DNA from: Acidobacteriaceae bacterium
Lineage (GTDB): Bacteria > Acidobacteriota > Terriglobia > Terriglobales > Acidobacteriaceae
Direction of reading: 5' to 3'
Length of the DNA stretch: 36,948 nt
NCBI GenBank assembly: GCA_003164255.1
Contig: PLST01000461.1
Coordinates: 4,139-41,086, forward strand
Below are positions 1 through 9,089 of the stretch, piece after piece. Below the pieces are notes generated by a model. It worked only from the letters and a program-made list of their open reading frames with translations, was not told the origin of the DNA and did not search any database. Numbering within the stretch: the stretch's first letter is position 1; the number at the start of each line of letters is the position of its first letter. The position numbers and the translations under genes are program-made.

Positions 1-335
1 ATCCGGATGTGTTCATTAGGGACTGTTTGGTAGTAAACCGCGAGGCGCTTCCTCACCTCGGCTGCGCGGGAGCGGACCACCGGGTCTTCGTTCGTGTCGT
101 AGTCCGGGCGTCTGCCAAAAACGCTCGCCCCGATAATTCGCTCCTTCAGCATCTCCGGATGACCGGATAGAGTCTGATCCACGATGTACTGCAACAACTC
201 CTGAGACTGTTTGCTGGAGTGAAACGGCGTACTTTGCAGGACTGCCGACAAGGCCCTCTGGACTTCGGCCGCCGGTACAATCTCCGAGTCCTCTTGCCGG
301 TCAGGAGAGTCGGTCCTTTCGACTGTATTCCCCAC
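1..335 (-). CDS. N-terminal fragment of an acidobacterial regulator-type protein (partial)
   Basis: This gene runs leftward off the window and only about 111 residues are visible. The start is GTG at 335-333, preceded two codons upstream by an in-frame TGA and by a good Shine-Dalgarno (GAGGTG). The visible stretch contains QRALSAVLQSTPFHSSKQSQ, then LLQYIVDQTLSGHPEMLKER, a VFGRRPDYD segment, DPVVRSRAAEVRKRL and YY. This pattern (short helical region, LLxYIVxxTLxG, KExxIGxxVFxRxxxYDxxxDPVVRxxAxxxRxRLxxYY) is the N-terminal domain I know from many acidobacterial proteins, which continue into TPR or WD40/TolB-like propeller repeats and are often called winged-helix or adenylate-cyclase-like. The C-terminal part is outside the window, so its function is open. 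It is divergent to the TonB receptor at 620 and may share control with it. Confidence 0.7.
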   Translation of the reverse strand, partial: MGNTVERTDSPDRQEDSEIVPAAEVQRALSAVLQSTPFHSSKQSQELLQYIVDQTLSGHPEMLKERIIGASVFGRRPDYDTNEDPVVRSRAAEVRKRLAVYYQTVPNEHIR

Positions 336-362
336 AGGTCACCTCAGTTCACTGGCCGCAAG

Positions 363-373
363 CGTACTGTACT
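363..373. promoter_or_regulatory. Operator-like palindrome, copy 1 (GTAC-T-GTAC)
   Basis: GTACTGTAC at 364-372 is a perfect inverted repeat around one base, flanked by C and T. Its counterpart GTACAGTAC lies 68 bp to the right, centre to centre, in the same divergent intergenic region. It overlaps the candidate -10 of the leftward gene. The regulator is unknown. Confidence 0.4.
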
Positions 374-395
374 CCCCTTTATATCCTATTGACAA
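366..395 (-). promoter_or_regulatory. Candidate promoter of the leftward gene
   Basis: Read on the minus strand there is TTGTCA (395-390), an 18-bp spacer and TACAGT (371-366), about 30 bp upstream of the GTG start. The -10 lies inside a GTAC-T-GTAC palindrome, so a repressor bound there would block it. This is a motif match only. Confidence 0.35.
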
Positions 396-430
396 GTCAG
401 AACTAACACCCGAGCGCTCTCGAACAATAC

Positions 431-441
431 CGTACAGTACG
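431..441. promoter_or_regulatory. Operator-like palindrome, copy 2 (CGTAC-A-GTACG)
   Basis: CGTACAGTACG is a perfect 11-bp palindrome with a single central base, and is the partner of the site at 363-373. Two AGCGCT-containing motifs lie near it (GAGCGCTC at 412-419 and AAAGCGCTCC from 460), of a kind also seen in LacI-family operators. Together they make the 336-619 gap look like a real control region; I see no gene in it. Confidence 0.4.
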
Positions 442-619
442 TTGTCATTCCTCTGTAGAAAGCGCTCCCTTGTGCGTGGAATCGGGGCTGGTCTGTCGGG
501 TGGGCGATATCCAAACTCCCCCGGCCGATTCGACCGCCGCGTAGGCTCCTGGTTTTCCCTACTCAAGGGCCTGGGGCAATCAAATGGGAAATCAACAGAG
601 AAACATCTGGGGAGGCAGA

Positions 620-3600
620 ATGAAAAGGTTACGTCTCGTACACCTGGCAGTCTTGATGGTAACGATGTTCCTAGGGCTGACATTTGTTACAAAACTCCAG
701 GCGCAGTCGAAGAGCATCACAGCCTCGCTTTCGGGAACTGTTACCGACCCTACCGGGGCCAGAATCCCGAAAGCCGCGGTGAAGCTAACCAACCCGGAAA
801 GTGGAACTACTCGAAGCGACACCACGTCGGCGCTCGGTGAGTTTAACTTTGCGTTTCTCCCGACGGGCACCTACGTTCTTGAGGCGAGCGCGCCGGGATT
901 CAAGACAACCCGGCAGGAAGGCATCGTTCTGGCTCAGGGGGATTCAGTGAGCATGGGGGTCAGTCTGACGGTCGGCGCCACCGAGCAAGTCACCGTCAAC
1001 ACGACAGGGCCGCTGCTTCAAACTGAGGACTCGAGCATGAGCACCGAGCTCACGAGCCAGCAACTTCAGGAGCTTCCACTCAACCTCCGGAACGACCTCT
1101 CCTTTGCGACATTGAACTCCGCCGTGAACACACAGGGCTACCGGCAGCTGTTGGCATCCGGCGGCAGTGAAGACACAGCCGACCAGGATTACTCCTTCCT
1201 GAATTTCGGTGGCGGCTACTTCGGAACCAACCTATTCCTTCTGGAGGGCGGCTACGACGTGGCCCAAGGCTGGGGAGGAAGCCAGTATGTTCCCGCTCCG
1301 GAAGACACGGACCAGGTGAAAGTAACCAGCTACGAGTTTTCAGCCGAGTACGGATTCAGCACCGGCAATGCAATCAGCATCACTACGAAGGCCGGCACCA
1401 GCAACTACCATTTCCTGGCCGACGAATACTTGCGCAACCAGGACCTGGACGCTAACCTTTATTTCAACAAGCTGGCGGGCTTGCCCAGAGTTGACGATCA
1501 CCGGAACCAGTTTGGAATCGCCGGTGGCGGCCCGCTCTACATCCCGGGCATCTATAAACACAGGGACAAAACCTTCTTTTTCGCCAACTATGAGGGTCTC
1601 CGGCTCAACGGCGGCCTCACCTTCGGCGGCAATGTGCCGACCACTGCCGCGTTGGGTGGTGACTTCTCATCGGAACTGACGACCACTCAGGTCGGAACCG
1701 ATGCGCTGTGCCGGCCTATCTACAAAGGGGCGATCTACAACCCCTATACATCCAGAGCGGTTACGGCTACCTGCGCTACTGCCAATAGCACCGTGGGACA
1801 AACCGTTGAAATCCGCGATCCCTATGCGGGAAATATCATACCCACAACCGGCGTAGGCGCAATCGACGCTCTGGCCAACAAATTCGCCAAGGGTAACTAC
1901 TGGCCGGCGCCAAAGAATCCGGGCGGTGGCTACAACTTCAACACCTCGACGAGCGCGCCGACCTCCTCCAACGAGTGGGGAATCCGCATTGACGAAAACA
2001 TCAACGCAAATAATAAGATCTACGGGCAATTCTCGAATAAGCACGAGGGAAAGGTGCAAACGGGCGCCTTTTACGGAAACGATATTGCCGGGCCCTACGT
2101 GTTTGACCCGAACAACCGTATGTTTGGGGTTTTGGGCTATTCTCACGTCTTCAGCCCAACTCTTATCCTCACCACCGACTTGTTTTTCACTCGCTTTGCC
2201 GCGGGGAACGTGGTCCAGGGCTATGGTTTCAAACCTTCGTCGCTCGGGCTGCCGGGCGTTCTCGACACGTGGACACCACAGTTTCCGCAGATTTCGTTCG
2301 GAAACACCTTTAGCGGCCAGGGATCATATGCTCCCCTGGGGGCGACACAAAACTCGGGCGAAGCCACCTTCCCTGAGAATAATGGCAGCCTGAACGCCGA
2401 CCTGAACAAAAGCTTCAAAGCACATTCGGTTTCGATCGGGTATCTGGGCATTTGGCAAACCACAGACGGCGGCAGGTTGACCCCAACTGTAATGAATTTC
2501 AGCGTCCCCATGACGGCAGGTCCCGACCCGTCGAATCCGGCGACATCAACAAACGGAGACGGGCTTGCATCCTTCCTGGCGGGCGCCGGCAACTCTGGGG
2601 TCGGCTCGGCTGGAACCACTGGCTACACCGCGTTTGCGGCGACGACCAATTACCTGCACGGAATGTACGTCCAGGACGACTGGAAAGCCAACCGGAAGTT
2701 GACGTTGAACCTCGGCTTCCGTTATGAAATCCAGATGCCGGCTACGGCACGGCATAATCAACAGGCGTACTTCGATTTCCACGCTATCAACCCGATCAGC
2801 GCGGCGACGGGGATTCCGGTTACTGGGGAAATCGTCTACAACACTCCGGGGAACCGCGGTCTCTATCAAAAGAACTTGAACGACCTAGCGCCCCGCGTGG
2901 GCTTTACGTACGCCATCTTGCCGAAGCTGGTGATGCGCGGTGGCTACGGCTGGTATTACGCCAGAAACTGGTATGGCGGTTCCGGTCCGGACCCGGGATA
3001 CTCGACCTCGACAGCCTGGACTTCTTCGCCCGACGGGATCACGGTGACGACGCCGCTCGCGCAGGCATTCCAAACTGGACTTGTGCCGGTGACCGGGAAC
3101 GCGCTGGGAAGCCTGACCGGCGTTGGTCAGGGTGGCGGCGGCGTGAATCCATTCCGTCCCGATCCTCTTACCAAGGAGTTCGCCTTTGGGCTCCAATACG
3201 CCTTCACGGCCAACGACGTGCTGGATGTTGCCTACGTCGGAGGCCGCGGGTCGCGCATTACGATCGGCGGCATGAACTACGGCCAGCTGAATCCAAGCTA
3301 TCTTTCCCAGGGTTCGGCGCTGAACGCCTCGGCGGGCACCAACCCGTATGCCCATGCGTTGAGTTCCCTGGGACTTACTGCTATGGCTTGCCCGTGGACG
3401 GTCGCGCAGTCCCTGATGCCGTATCCGGAGTTCTGCGGGGGCGCCTCAGCCACAGACGAGCCCGTCGGAATCAACAACTACAACGCATTGCAGGCAAATT
3501 TCAAGCATCGTTTCGGGGCCGGCCTGATCCTCACAGCCTCCTACACGTACTCGAAGTTCCTGTCTGACGTTGCCGGACCGGAGGAATGGGGATCGGTCAA

Positions 3601-4255
3601 CGGCGATACCGGCGGCTCCGGTATTCGCAATTACTACAACCTGAAAGCCGATTGGACGGTCGACGGCGAGGATATTCCTGAATCGCTGGTTTTGAACTAT
3701 GTGTATGAACTGCCGTTTGGCCGGGGCAAGACGATTGGCAGCGGCATGAACAGGGCTGAGGATGCAATTGTGGGCGGCTGGCAGTTCTCGGGCATTACCA
3801 CCGTGCAGAGCGGTTTCCCGATGTCGATCGGCCCCAACGGGAACAGCTCAACCGTCTTTGGCGGCAGCCAACATGCAAACCTGACCGGGGCGCCATTCAG
3901 GACCGGCAGCTGCGGCAACGGCAAGCCCGGTAATCCGGTCATTTCTGTGGGAACGAAGTATTGCTTCTTTAACCCGGCGGCCTTTACACCGCCGCCCGCA
4001 TACACCTTCGGCACCGGACCACGCTACTATTCCAATTTGCGGGCACCGAGATACGTGGACGAAGATCTGACACTAGGGAAGTGGTTCAACCTCGTGGAAG
4101 GATTCAAGCTGCAGTTCGCGGTCCAGATGTTCAACGCTTTCAACCACCCCAATTTCGGTATACCGGACTCCGGCGTCGGCGATGGAACTATGGGTGAGAG
4201 TTCGTCCACGCAGGGAGCGAGAGAGATGCAGGGCGTACTGAAGGTCACCTTTTAG
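620..4255 (+). CDS. TonB-dependent receptor, Oar-type with carboxypeptidase-regulatory N-domain
   Basis: This is a large outer-membrane receptor (1211 residues from this start) expected to import glycan fragments using TonB energy. I chose ATG 620 because GGGAGG sits just upstream (from 609) and it begins a clean signal peptide (MKRLRLVHLAVLMVTMFLGL, cleavage near QAQS). An in-frame ATG at 584 would put twelve polar residues before the signal. Residues of about 33-115 form a carboxypeptidase-D regulatory-like beta-sandwich (GTVTDPTGARIPKAAVKLTN, then a FLPTGTYVLEASAPGF segment). The plug-like region follows (LTSQQLQELPLNLRND, TKAGTSNYH), and then a long barrel that ends in LKVTF with a C-terminal Phe. 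The barrel has typical segments such as YVQDDWKANRKLTLNLGFRY and MFNAFNHPNFG. The TPR gene follows after 13 bp, so the two are probably co-transcribed. The substrate cannot be read from sequence; the glycosidases downstream suggest plant-wall oligosaccharides. Confidence 0.9.
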   Translation: MKRLRLVHLAVLMVTMFLGLTFVTKLQAQSKSITASLSGTVTDPTGARIPKAAVKLTNPESGTTRSDTTSALGEFNFAFLPTGTYVLEASAPGFKTTRQEGIVLAQGDSVSMGVSLTVGATEQVTVNTTGPLLQTEDSSMSTELTSQQLQELPLNLRNDLSFATLNSAVNTQGYRQLLASGGSEDTADQDYSFLNFGGGYFGTNLFLLEGGYDVAQGWGGSQYVPAPEDTDQVKVTSYEFSAEYGFSTGNAISITTKAGTSNYHFLADEYLRNQDLDANLYFNKLAGLPRVDDHRNQFGIAGGGPLYIPGIYKHRDKTFFFANYEGLRLNGGLTFGGNVPTTAALGGDFSSELTTTQVGTDALCRPIYKGAIYNPYTSRAVTATCATANSTVGQTVEIRDPYAGNIIPTTGVGAIDALANKFAKGNYWPAPKNPGGGYNFNTSTSAPTSSNEWGIRIDENINANNKIYGQFSNKHEGKVQTGAFYGNDIAGPYVFDPNNRMFGVLGYSHVFSPTLILTTDLFFTRFAAGNVVQGYGFKPSSLGLPGVLDTWTPQFPQISFGNTFSGQGSYAPLGATQNSGEATFPENNGSLNADLNKSFKAHSVSIGYLGIWQTTDGGRLTPTVMNFSVPMTAGPDPSNPATSTNGDGLASFLAGAGNSGVGSAGTTGYTAFAATTNYLHGMYVQDDWKANRKLTLNLGFRYEIQMPATARHNQQAYFDFHAINPISAATGIPVTGEIVYNTPGNRGLYQKNLNDLAPRVGFTYAILPKLVMRGGYGWYYARNWYGGSGPDPGYSTSTAWTSSPDGITVTTPLAQAFQTGLVPVTGNALGSLTGVGQGGGGVNPFRPDPLTKEFAFGLQYAFTANDVLDVAYVGGRGSRITIGGMNYGQLNPSYLSQGSALNASAGTNPYAHALSSLGLTAMACPWTVAQSLMPYPEFCGGASATDEPVGINNYNALQANFKHRFGAGLILTASYTYSKFLSDVAGPEEWGSVNGDTGGSGIRNYYNLKADWTVDGEDIPESLVLNYVYELPFGRGKTIGSGMNRAEDAIVGGWQFSGITTVQSGFPMSIGPNGNSSTVFGGSQHANLTGAPFRTGSCGNGKPGNPVISVGTKYCFFNPAAFTPPPAYTFGTGPRYYSNLRAPRYVDEDLTLGKWFNLVEGFKLQFAVQMFNAFNHPNFGIPDSGVGDGTMGESSSTQGAREMQGVLKVTF

Positions 4256-4268
4256 GGTTCCTATATCC

Positions 4269-6203
4269 ATGCAAAGGACCGTCCTTGCTCTCTGCCTTAC
4301 GGTCGCGCTCACGAATTCAGCCGTGAGCGCGGTCGTAAGTGCGCAAGAGCCTGCACAAACTCTTCAACCCGTCCTGGCTGGCGCCCAAGCGGCCCAGTCC
4401 AGGGGGGATTTTCAAGCTGCGGCGGATGCATACCGGAAAGCCACCGAGGTTGCACCCTCGATTCCGCAACTGTGGGCCAATCTGGGCCTCATGGATCACC
4501 AACTGGGGAAGTCACCTGAAGCGATTGAAGCCTTCAGGAAAGCGGCCGAGCTGGACTCGTCTCTATTTGTTCCGCAGCTCTTTCTCGGCATCGAGTACCT
4601 CGATGCCAAGAATCCAGCAGCAGCTCTGCCATATCTGAAACGTGCCGTGACGATCAATTCCAAGGATGTGCAGGCTGCACTTTCCCTGGGCAGCACGTAT
4701 TCCATGCTGGATCGCGGCAGTCAGGCTGCCGAGTCCTTTTGGAATGCAACGGAGATTGCCCCGAACAACGGAAGTGCATGGCTTGGCCTCGGGAGAGCGT
4801 ACCTGCAGCAGGTTGAAAGCGACGCGCGTCTTATGACTTCAACTTACAAACATTCACCGTACGTCGTTCTGCGGACCGCGGAGACTCTGGCCGAACAGGG
4901 CAAGCTGGTTGACGCGGAGAGCGCCTACAAGGCCGCGATCGCGTTTCCGGCACCGGCGCCGTGTGCTCATGCAGAGTTCGGGATTGCGCTGCTTCGGGAA
5001 AAGAAGATCGCAGAAGCGCGCGAACAGTTCGAAGCGGAGGCTCGGACGGAAGAACACTGCAGACTAGCGTCGATAGGCAATGCTGTAGCGGCTGCTACAG
5101 AAGGGAAACCGGAGGAGGCCGTCAAAGCGCTCGCAGCGATTGCCGCGAACGATCCCAGATTCATTGAATCAAATCTGTATCTGTTCCGCGATGCTTTATC
5201 GGCAGACCAGGCACGATCAATGGCCGATCTGGCACGGATGCAACAGAGCGACGAAGGGTCTTCAGCCGATTTCGGCACTGTAGTTGAGCAGGCGCTTGTT
5301 TCCGATGTGCAGATCGCGGCGGGAATTGATGAGGCGGAAGCGGCTCAAGGGACGCGACCCGCATCGGCGGCAGCACGGACACTTTACCTTGCCGGGAAGT
5401 ACACAGCCTGCGATCGGGCCCTGATGCCGGCGCTGGAAAAGCTGGACAGCGCGCAACTACAACTGCTTGCATCCTGCGCGTATTACACTGGCGACTTCCT
5501 CTCGGTTTCAAAGGTCGCTAAAAGGCAGAAAGCAAATCCAGCCACATTGCTGCAAGGTTTGTACTGGGAGACGAAGGCCGATCAGAAACTGGCGATTGCC
5601 TCGTTGACTCGAGCGGGCGAGATTGACCCCGACTCGCCGCGGATGCATGTCTTGACGGGAGATGTGTTTCGCCAGAAGCGGCGCTGGAGCGAGGCGGAGG
5701 CGGAATATCGAAAAGCTCTTGCCATCGATCCCGCGAGCCACGGAGCGCGGCTGAACCTTGGGATTGTGCTGTTCAGTGAACTGAAGACAGATGAAGCCTT
5801 CACGATTGCCAAGTCACTGCTCGCGGAGGCACCGGAAGACCCTGAGGCGAACCTGCTCGCCGGAGAGATTCTGGTGCTGGACCACAAGTTTGAAGAGGCC
5901 GAGCCATACCTAACCCATTGCCAAAACCTTGCTCAGGAGTTCGTTCCGTATCTTCATATTCTGCTAGGGCAGGTGTATGCGGAAACGAATAGGGTTCCAG
6001 AGGCCATCTCGGAGTACAAGCTGGGTCTCGTAAGCGATGAGAATGGCGGACTCCACTACCAACTGGCGCGTCTTTATCAGAAGACCGGGGATACAAAGGC
6101 AGCGGCAGAAGCTTTGCAGGTTTCGCAGCGGTTGCGAAAGCATTGGGACGATCGCGCAAGCATTGTCCTTCAACAGTCGGCGACAGACATCAGTCATCAA
6201 TAG
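4269..6203 (+). CDS. Secreted tetratricopeptide-repeat protein
   Basis: This is a 644-residue protein with a signal peptide (MQRTVLALCLTVALTNSAVS, cleavage near VSAQE). Almost the entire mature part is TPR-like helix pairs: A-x-x-x-R-K-A-x-E and L-G-x-x-Y patterns recur, for example ADAYRKATEVAPSIPQLWAN and EAEYRKALAIDPASHGARLN. No catalytic domain is visible. It starts 13 bp after the receptor stop, which suggests one transcript. TPR proteins of this kind are common partners of TonB receptors in acidobacteria. A role as periplasmic scaffold or glycan-handling accessory is an inference from position only. The start ATG has no strong Shine-Dalgarno (upstream is GGGTTCC), so translational coupling to the receptor is possible. 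Confidence 0.85.
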   Translation: MQRTVLALCLTVALTNSAVSAVVSAQEPAQTLQPVLAGAQAAQSRGDFQAAADAYRKATEVAPSIPQLWANLGLMDHQLGKSPEAIEAFRKAAELDSSLFVPQLFLGIEYLDAKNPAAALPYLKRAVTINSKDVQAALSLGSTYSMLDRGSQAAESFWNATEIAPNNGSAWLGLGRAYLQQVESDARLMTSTYKHSPYVVLRTAETLAEQGKLVDAESAYKAAIAFPAPAPCAHAEFGIALLREKKIAEAREQFEAEARTEEHCRLASIGNAVAAATEGKPEEAVKALAAIAANDPRFIESNLYLFRDALSADQARSMADLARMQQSDEGSSADFGTVVEQALVSDVQIAAGIDEAEAAQGTRPASAAARTLYLAGKYTACDRALMPALEKLDSAQLQLLASCAYYTGDFLSVSKVAKRQKANPATLLQGLYWETKADQKLAIASLTRAGEIDPDSPRMHVLTGDVFRQKRRWSEAEAEYRKALAIDPASHGARLNLGIVLFSELKTDEAFTIAKSLLAEAPEDPEANLLAGEILVLDHKFEEAEPYLTHCQNLAQEFVPYLHILLGQVYAETNRVPEAISEYKLGLVSDENGGLHYQLARLYQKTGDTKAAAEALQVSQRLRKHWDDRASIVLQQSATDISHQ

Positions 6204-6361
6204 GGTTCCGAAAGATCGCGAGTTGGAATTGCTTGAATAAGAGTTGATCAGGATTGATCGAGGAAGGGAACAAGCTTGCTTGCCGGGTGAGCAAAGCATC
6301 ATCGGGTAACCGTATGTTCCATTTTGATTGGTTTAGTTCAAAGTTGACACGGGAGTTCATT

Positions 6362-8971
6362 TTGATCTCATCAGGTTGTACGAAAGCCGTGCTTGCCGTC
6401 GCAGCGCTCGTATTCTCGGGCTCGACACTTTCTTATTGCGCTGGCAATGAGATACGTTCGTTCGAACGAAACGCCAATGGCGCAACTCTGTACGCAGACG
6501 GGGGCGCCTTACGCATCACCGTATGCTCGGATCGGATTGTCCATGTGGTTGCCAGCCCCGCTCGAGAGATTCCGGTTGCGATTGTGCCCGCGGTGATTGG
6601 CGAGTGCAACGACACTCAGTTCAGAATTGAGTCCAACAAGTCAAAGATCTCGGTTCGCACTGCAGCTCTCGAAGTGAGCGTAGACCGTGCAACGGGCGCC
6701 GTCCGCTTCCTCACAGTTGACGGTAAGACGATACTTAGCGAGCCGGTAAGTGGGGGAAGAAAGCTGACCCCGGAAACGATTCAAGGCGTCTCCACATTCC
6801 AGGTGCAGCAGGCGTTTATGTCGCCCGCCGATGAGGCGCTCTATGGTCTCGGCCAGCACCAGGAGGGAATCTTCAACCTGCGAGAGCTTCCGCTTCGTTT
6901 GCAGCAAGCCAATACGAATATTTCTATTCCTGTTTTGGTGTCGACCAAAGGCTATGGGCTGCTTTGGAACAACGCGTCGTTGACGGACTTCAATACGGCC
7001 GACGAACCGATTACGTTGAATGCCGCGACAGGCGAAGGGACATTCAGAACAGGTGCGGCGGGAGAGTATGGATTTTTGCTGATCGGGAACCGAAGGAGCA
7101 AGCTGCGCCTTTCTGTCGACGACAAGGCGATCATCGATATCAACAATATGTGGGTTGCAGATTCTGCCAGCGCTAAGATCAGGCTAGAGGCGGAAACAGA
7201 CTACAAGATTTCGGCTCAAACTGGCGGCAATACCAGTCTGTTTGTGCGCCCTCCTTCCGCGACTACTGAATTTCGTTCTGAGGCCGGTGGAGCGGTGGAC
7301 TACTACTTCTTCTACGGGCCAGAGCTGAACCAGGTGATTGCAGAGTATCGCCAGATGACCGGTGCTGCTCCGCTGCTACCTCAATGGGCATATGGCTTTT
7401 GGCAGTGCAGGGAGCGGTACTCAAGCCAGCAACAGATTCTGGATACGGCCGCGGAGTTTCGCACGCGCAAGATTCCAGTCGATGTAATTGTTCAGGATTG
7501 GCAGTATTGGGGCAAGTATGGGTGGAATGCGTTGCGCTTCGACGAACGGTATTATCCCGAGCCGGCGCAGCTGATGACCCAGCTGCACGAAGAAGATATT
7601 CATCTTGTGGCTTCAGTGTGGGCGAAGTTTGGAACCGAGACCGCAGTCGATCAGGATATGAAGAAAGAGCATCTGATGCTGGCGTCAGCGAATGGCCCTC
7701 GGGAACCCGGAGAGGGACAAGCAAAAGAGGATTGGGTTGACCTTTTCAATCCGAAGGCACAGAAGATGTTCTGGTCTGAGCTGAATCGCGGCCTGTTTCA
7801 CGACGGACTGGACGGATGGTGGTTGGACGCCTCAGAGCCCGAAGGGGACCCGCTCAAAGGAGCGCCAACATTTCTAGGTCCCGGAGAACTTGTACGCAAT
7901 GCGTATCCGCTTTATGAAACCACAGCAGTTTATGACGGACAGCGCGCTGCCGATGACCGGAAGCGCGTCGTGATTCTCACGAGGTCCGCGTTTACCGGCC
8001 AACAGCGCAACGGGACTATCTCGTGGTCGGGCGATATCTCAGCGAACTGGGAGACACTCCGCAGGCAGATCCCGGCAGGGCTGAGCTTCAGCATGTCGGG
8101 GATGCCCTACTGGACCACAGACATTGGCGGCTTCTTCCGTCCGCGGGACCAATACACTTCGGACGCCTATCACGAGCTTCTCATCCGGTGGTTTCAGTTC
8201 GGTGCTTTCAGTCCCATCTTTCGAGTTCACGGCTACCAATCGGAAACCGAAATGTGGAAGTACGGCCCCCAGGTCGAAGGAATCCTGAAGGAATTCGATG
8301 AGCTTCGTTACCGGCTCCTGCCCTACACGTACTCAACTGCTTGGGGAGTCACTAACCGCGGAGCGACGATGATGAAGGCTCTGCCTTTCGTCTATCCAAG
8401 TGATCAGTCCTTGAGAGAAGTCAGCGATCAATTCTTATTTGGCGATTCGCTTCTGATCAATCCAGTAACAGAGCCCAACGTGACGACTCGTAGAGTCGTC
8501 CTCCCTGCGGGCAGTGATTGGTTCGACTTCTGGAGTGGTCAGAAATATCACGGGGGACAAACGATGGTTGCAGATGCCCCGTTGGACAAGATGCCCATTC
8601 TGGTAAGGGAGGGAAGCATTGTTCCTCTCGGGCCCAACATTCAGTACGCTGCTGAAAGTCATGATCCGATTGAACTCCGCATCTACGGCGGCAAGGATGC
8701 CGACTTCCAACTATACGAAGACAGCGGAGACGGATACGCCTACGAGCGTGGGGAACGAGCGACGATAAACCTGCACTGGAATGACAAAACGCGCGAACTA
8801 ACCATCGGTGATCGGAACGGTTCGTTTTCCGGATTGCACGCCAAAATACATCTTAATGTCGCACTGGTCCGGCAAAACCATGGAACAGGAATAGCGGCAG
8901 AGAAATCATTTGACAGTTCGGTGGTCTATGAGGGACATCGGATGACCGTTGGGCTGAAGACAGTAAATTGA
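6362..8971 (+). CDS. GH31 glycoside hydrolase, alpha-xylosidase-like, with PA14 insert
   Basis: This retaining exo-glycosidase of family GH31 most probably removes alpha-xylose from xyloglucan-type oligosaccharides. I place the start at TTG 6362 because GGGAG lies six bases upstream and it gives a normal signal peptide (ISSGCTKAVLAVAALVFSGS); ATG 6314 and TTG 6254 are longer in-frame options with an odd acidic N-region. An N-terminal beta domain is followed at about residues 220-300 by a PA14-like insertion (GTFRTGAAGEYGFLLIGNRR). The (beta/alpha)8 barrel carries the nucleophile Asp489 in GWWLDASEPE and the probable acid/base Asp558 in WSGD. A C-terminal DUF5110-like beta domain follows (YEDSGDGYAYERGE). 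GH31 enzymes with a PA14 insert at this place include the Cellvibrio xyloglucan alpha-xylosidase, which is why I prefer that activity over alpha-glucosidase. The length of 869 aa suits the family. Confidence 0.88.
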   Translation: MISSGCTKAVLAVAALVFSGSTLSYCAGNEIRSFERNANGATLYADGGALRITVCSDRIVHVVASPAREIPVAIVPAVIGECNDTQFRIESNKSKISVRTAALEVSVDRATGAVRFLTVDGKTILSEPVSGGRKLTPETIQGVSTFQVQQAFMSPADEALYGLGQHQEGIFNLRELPLRLQQANTNISIPVLVSTKGYGLLWNNASLTDFNTADEPITLNAATGEGTFRTGAAGEYGFLLIGNRRSKLRLSVDDKAIIDINNMWVADSASAKIRLEAETDYKISAQTGGNTSLFVRPPSATTEFRSEAGGAVDYYFFYGPELNQVIAEYRQMTGAAPLLPQWAYGFWQCRERYSSQQQILDTAAEFRTRKIPVDVIVQDWQYWGKYGWNALRFDERYYPEPAQLMTQLHEEDIHLVASVWAKFGTETAVDQDMKKEHLMLASANGPREPGEGQAKEDWVDLFNPKAQKMFWSELNRGLFHDGLDGWWLDASEPEGDPLKGAPTFLGPGELVRNAYPLYETTAVYDGQRAADDRKRVVILTRSAFTGQQRNGTISWSGDISANWETLRRQIPAGLSFSMSGMPYWTTDIGGFFRPRDQYTSDAYHELLIRWFQFGAFSPIFRVHGYQSETEMWKYGPQVEGILKEFDELRYRLLPYTYSTAWGVTNRGATMMKALPFVYPSDQSLREVSDQFLFGDSLLINPVTEPNVTTRRVVLPAGSDWFDFWSGQKYHGGQTMVADAPLDKMPILVREGSIVPLGPNIQYAAESHDPIELRIYGGKDADFQLYEDSGDGYAYERGERATINLHWNDKTRELTIGDRNGSFSGLHAKIHLNVALVRQNHGTGIAAEKSFDSSVVYEGHRMTVGLKTVN

Positions 8972-9089
8972 GAGTACTGCATTTGTTCCTTTTGAAATTG
9001 GTAATGTACCGGAGCTTTAAGCAAAGTGATCCAAATCTGATTTCACTAGTTTGAAATCTGCGCCGAGTTTTGTCCAACAGGGGTAAGAA

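Noticed and set aside
389..394. TTGACA as -35 of the first receptor on the plus strand
   Set aside because: No acceptable -10 is found 16-18 bp downstream; the position reads GAGCGC. The minus-strand reading at the same place gives a better promoter.
442..840. 132-residue plus-strand frame overlapping the start of the first receptor
   Set aside because: It shares DNA with the signal peptide and N-domain of the receptor, has no Shine-Dalgarno and resembles no family.
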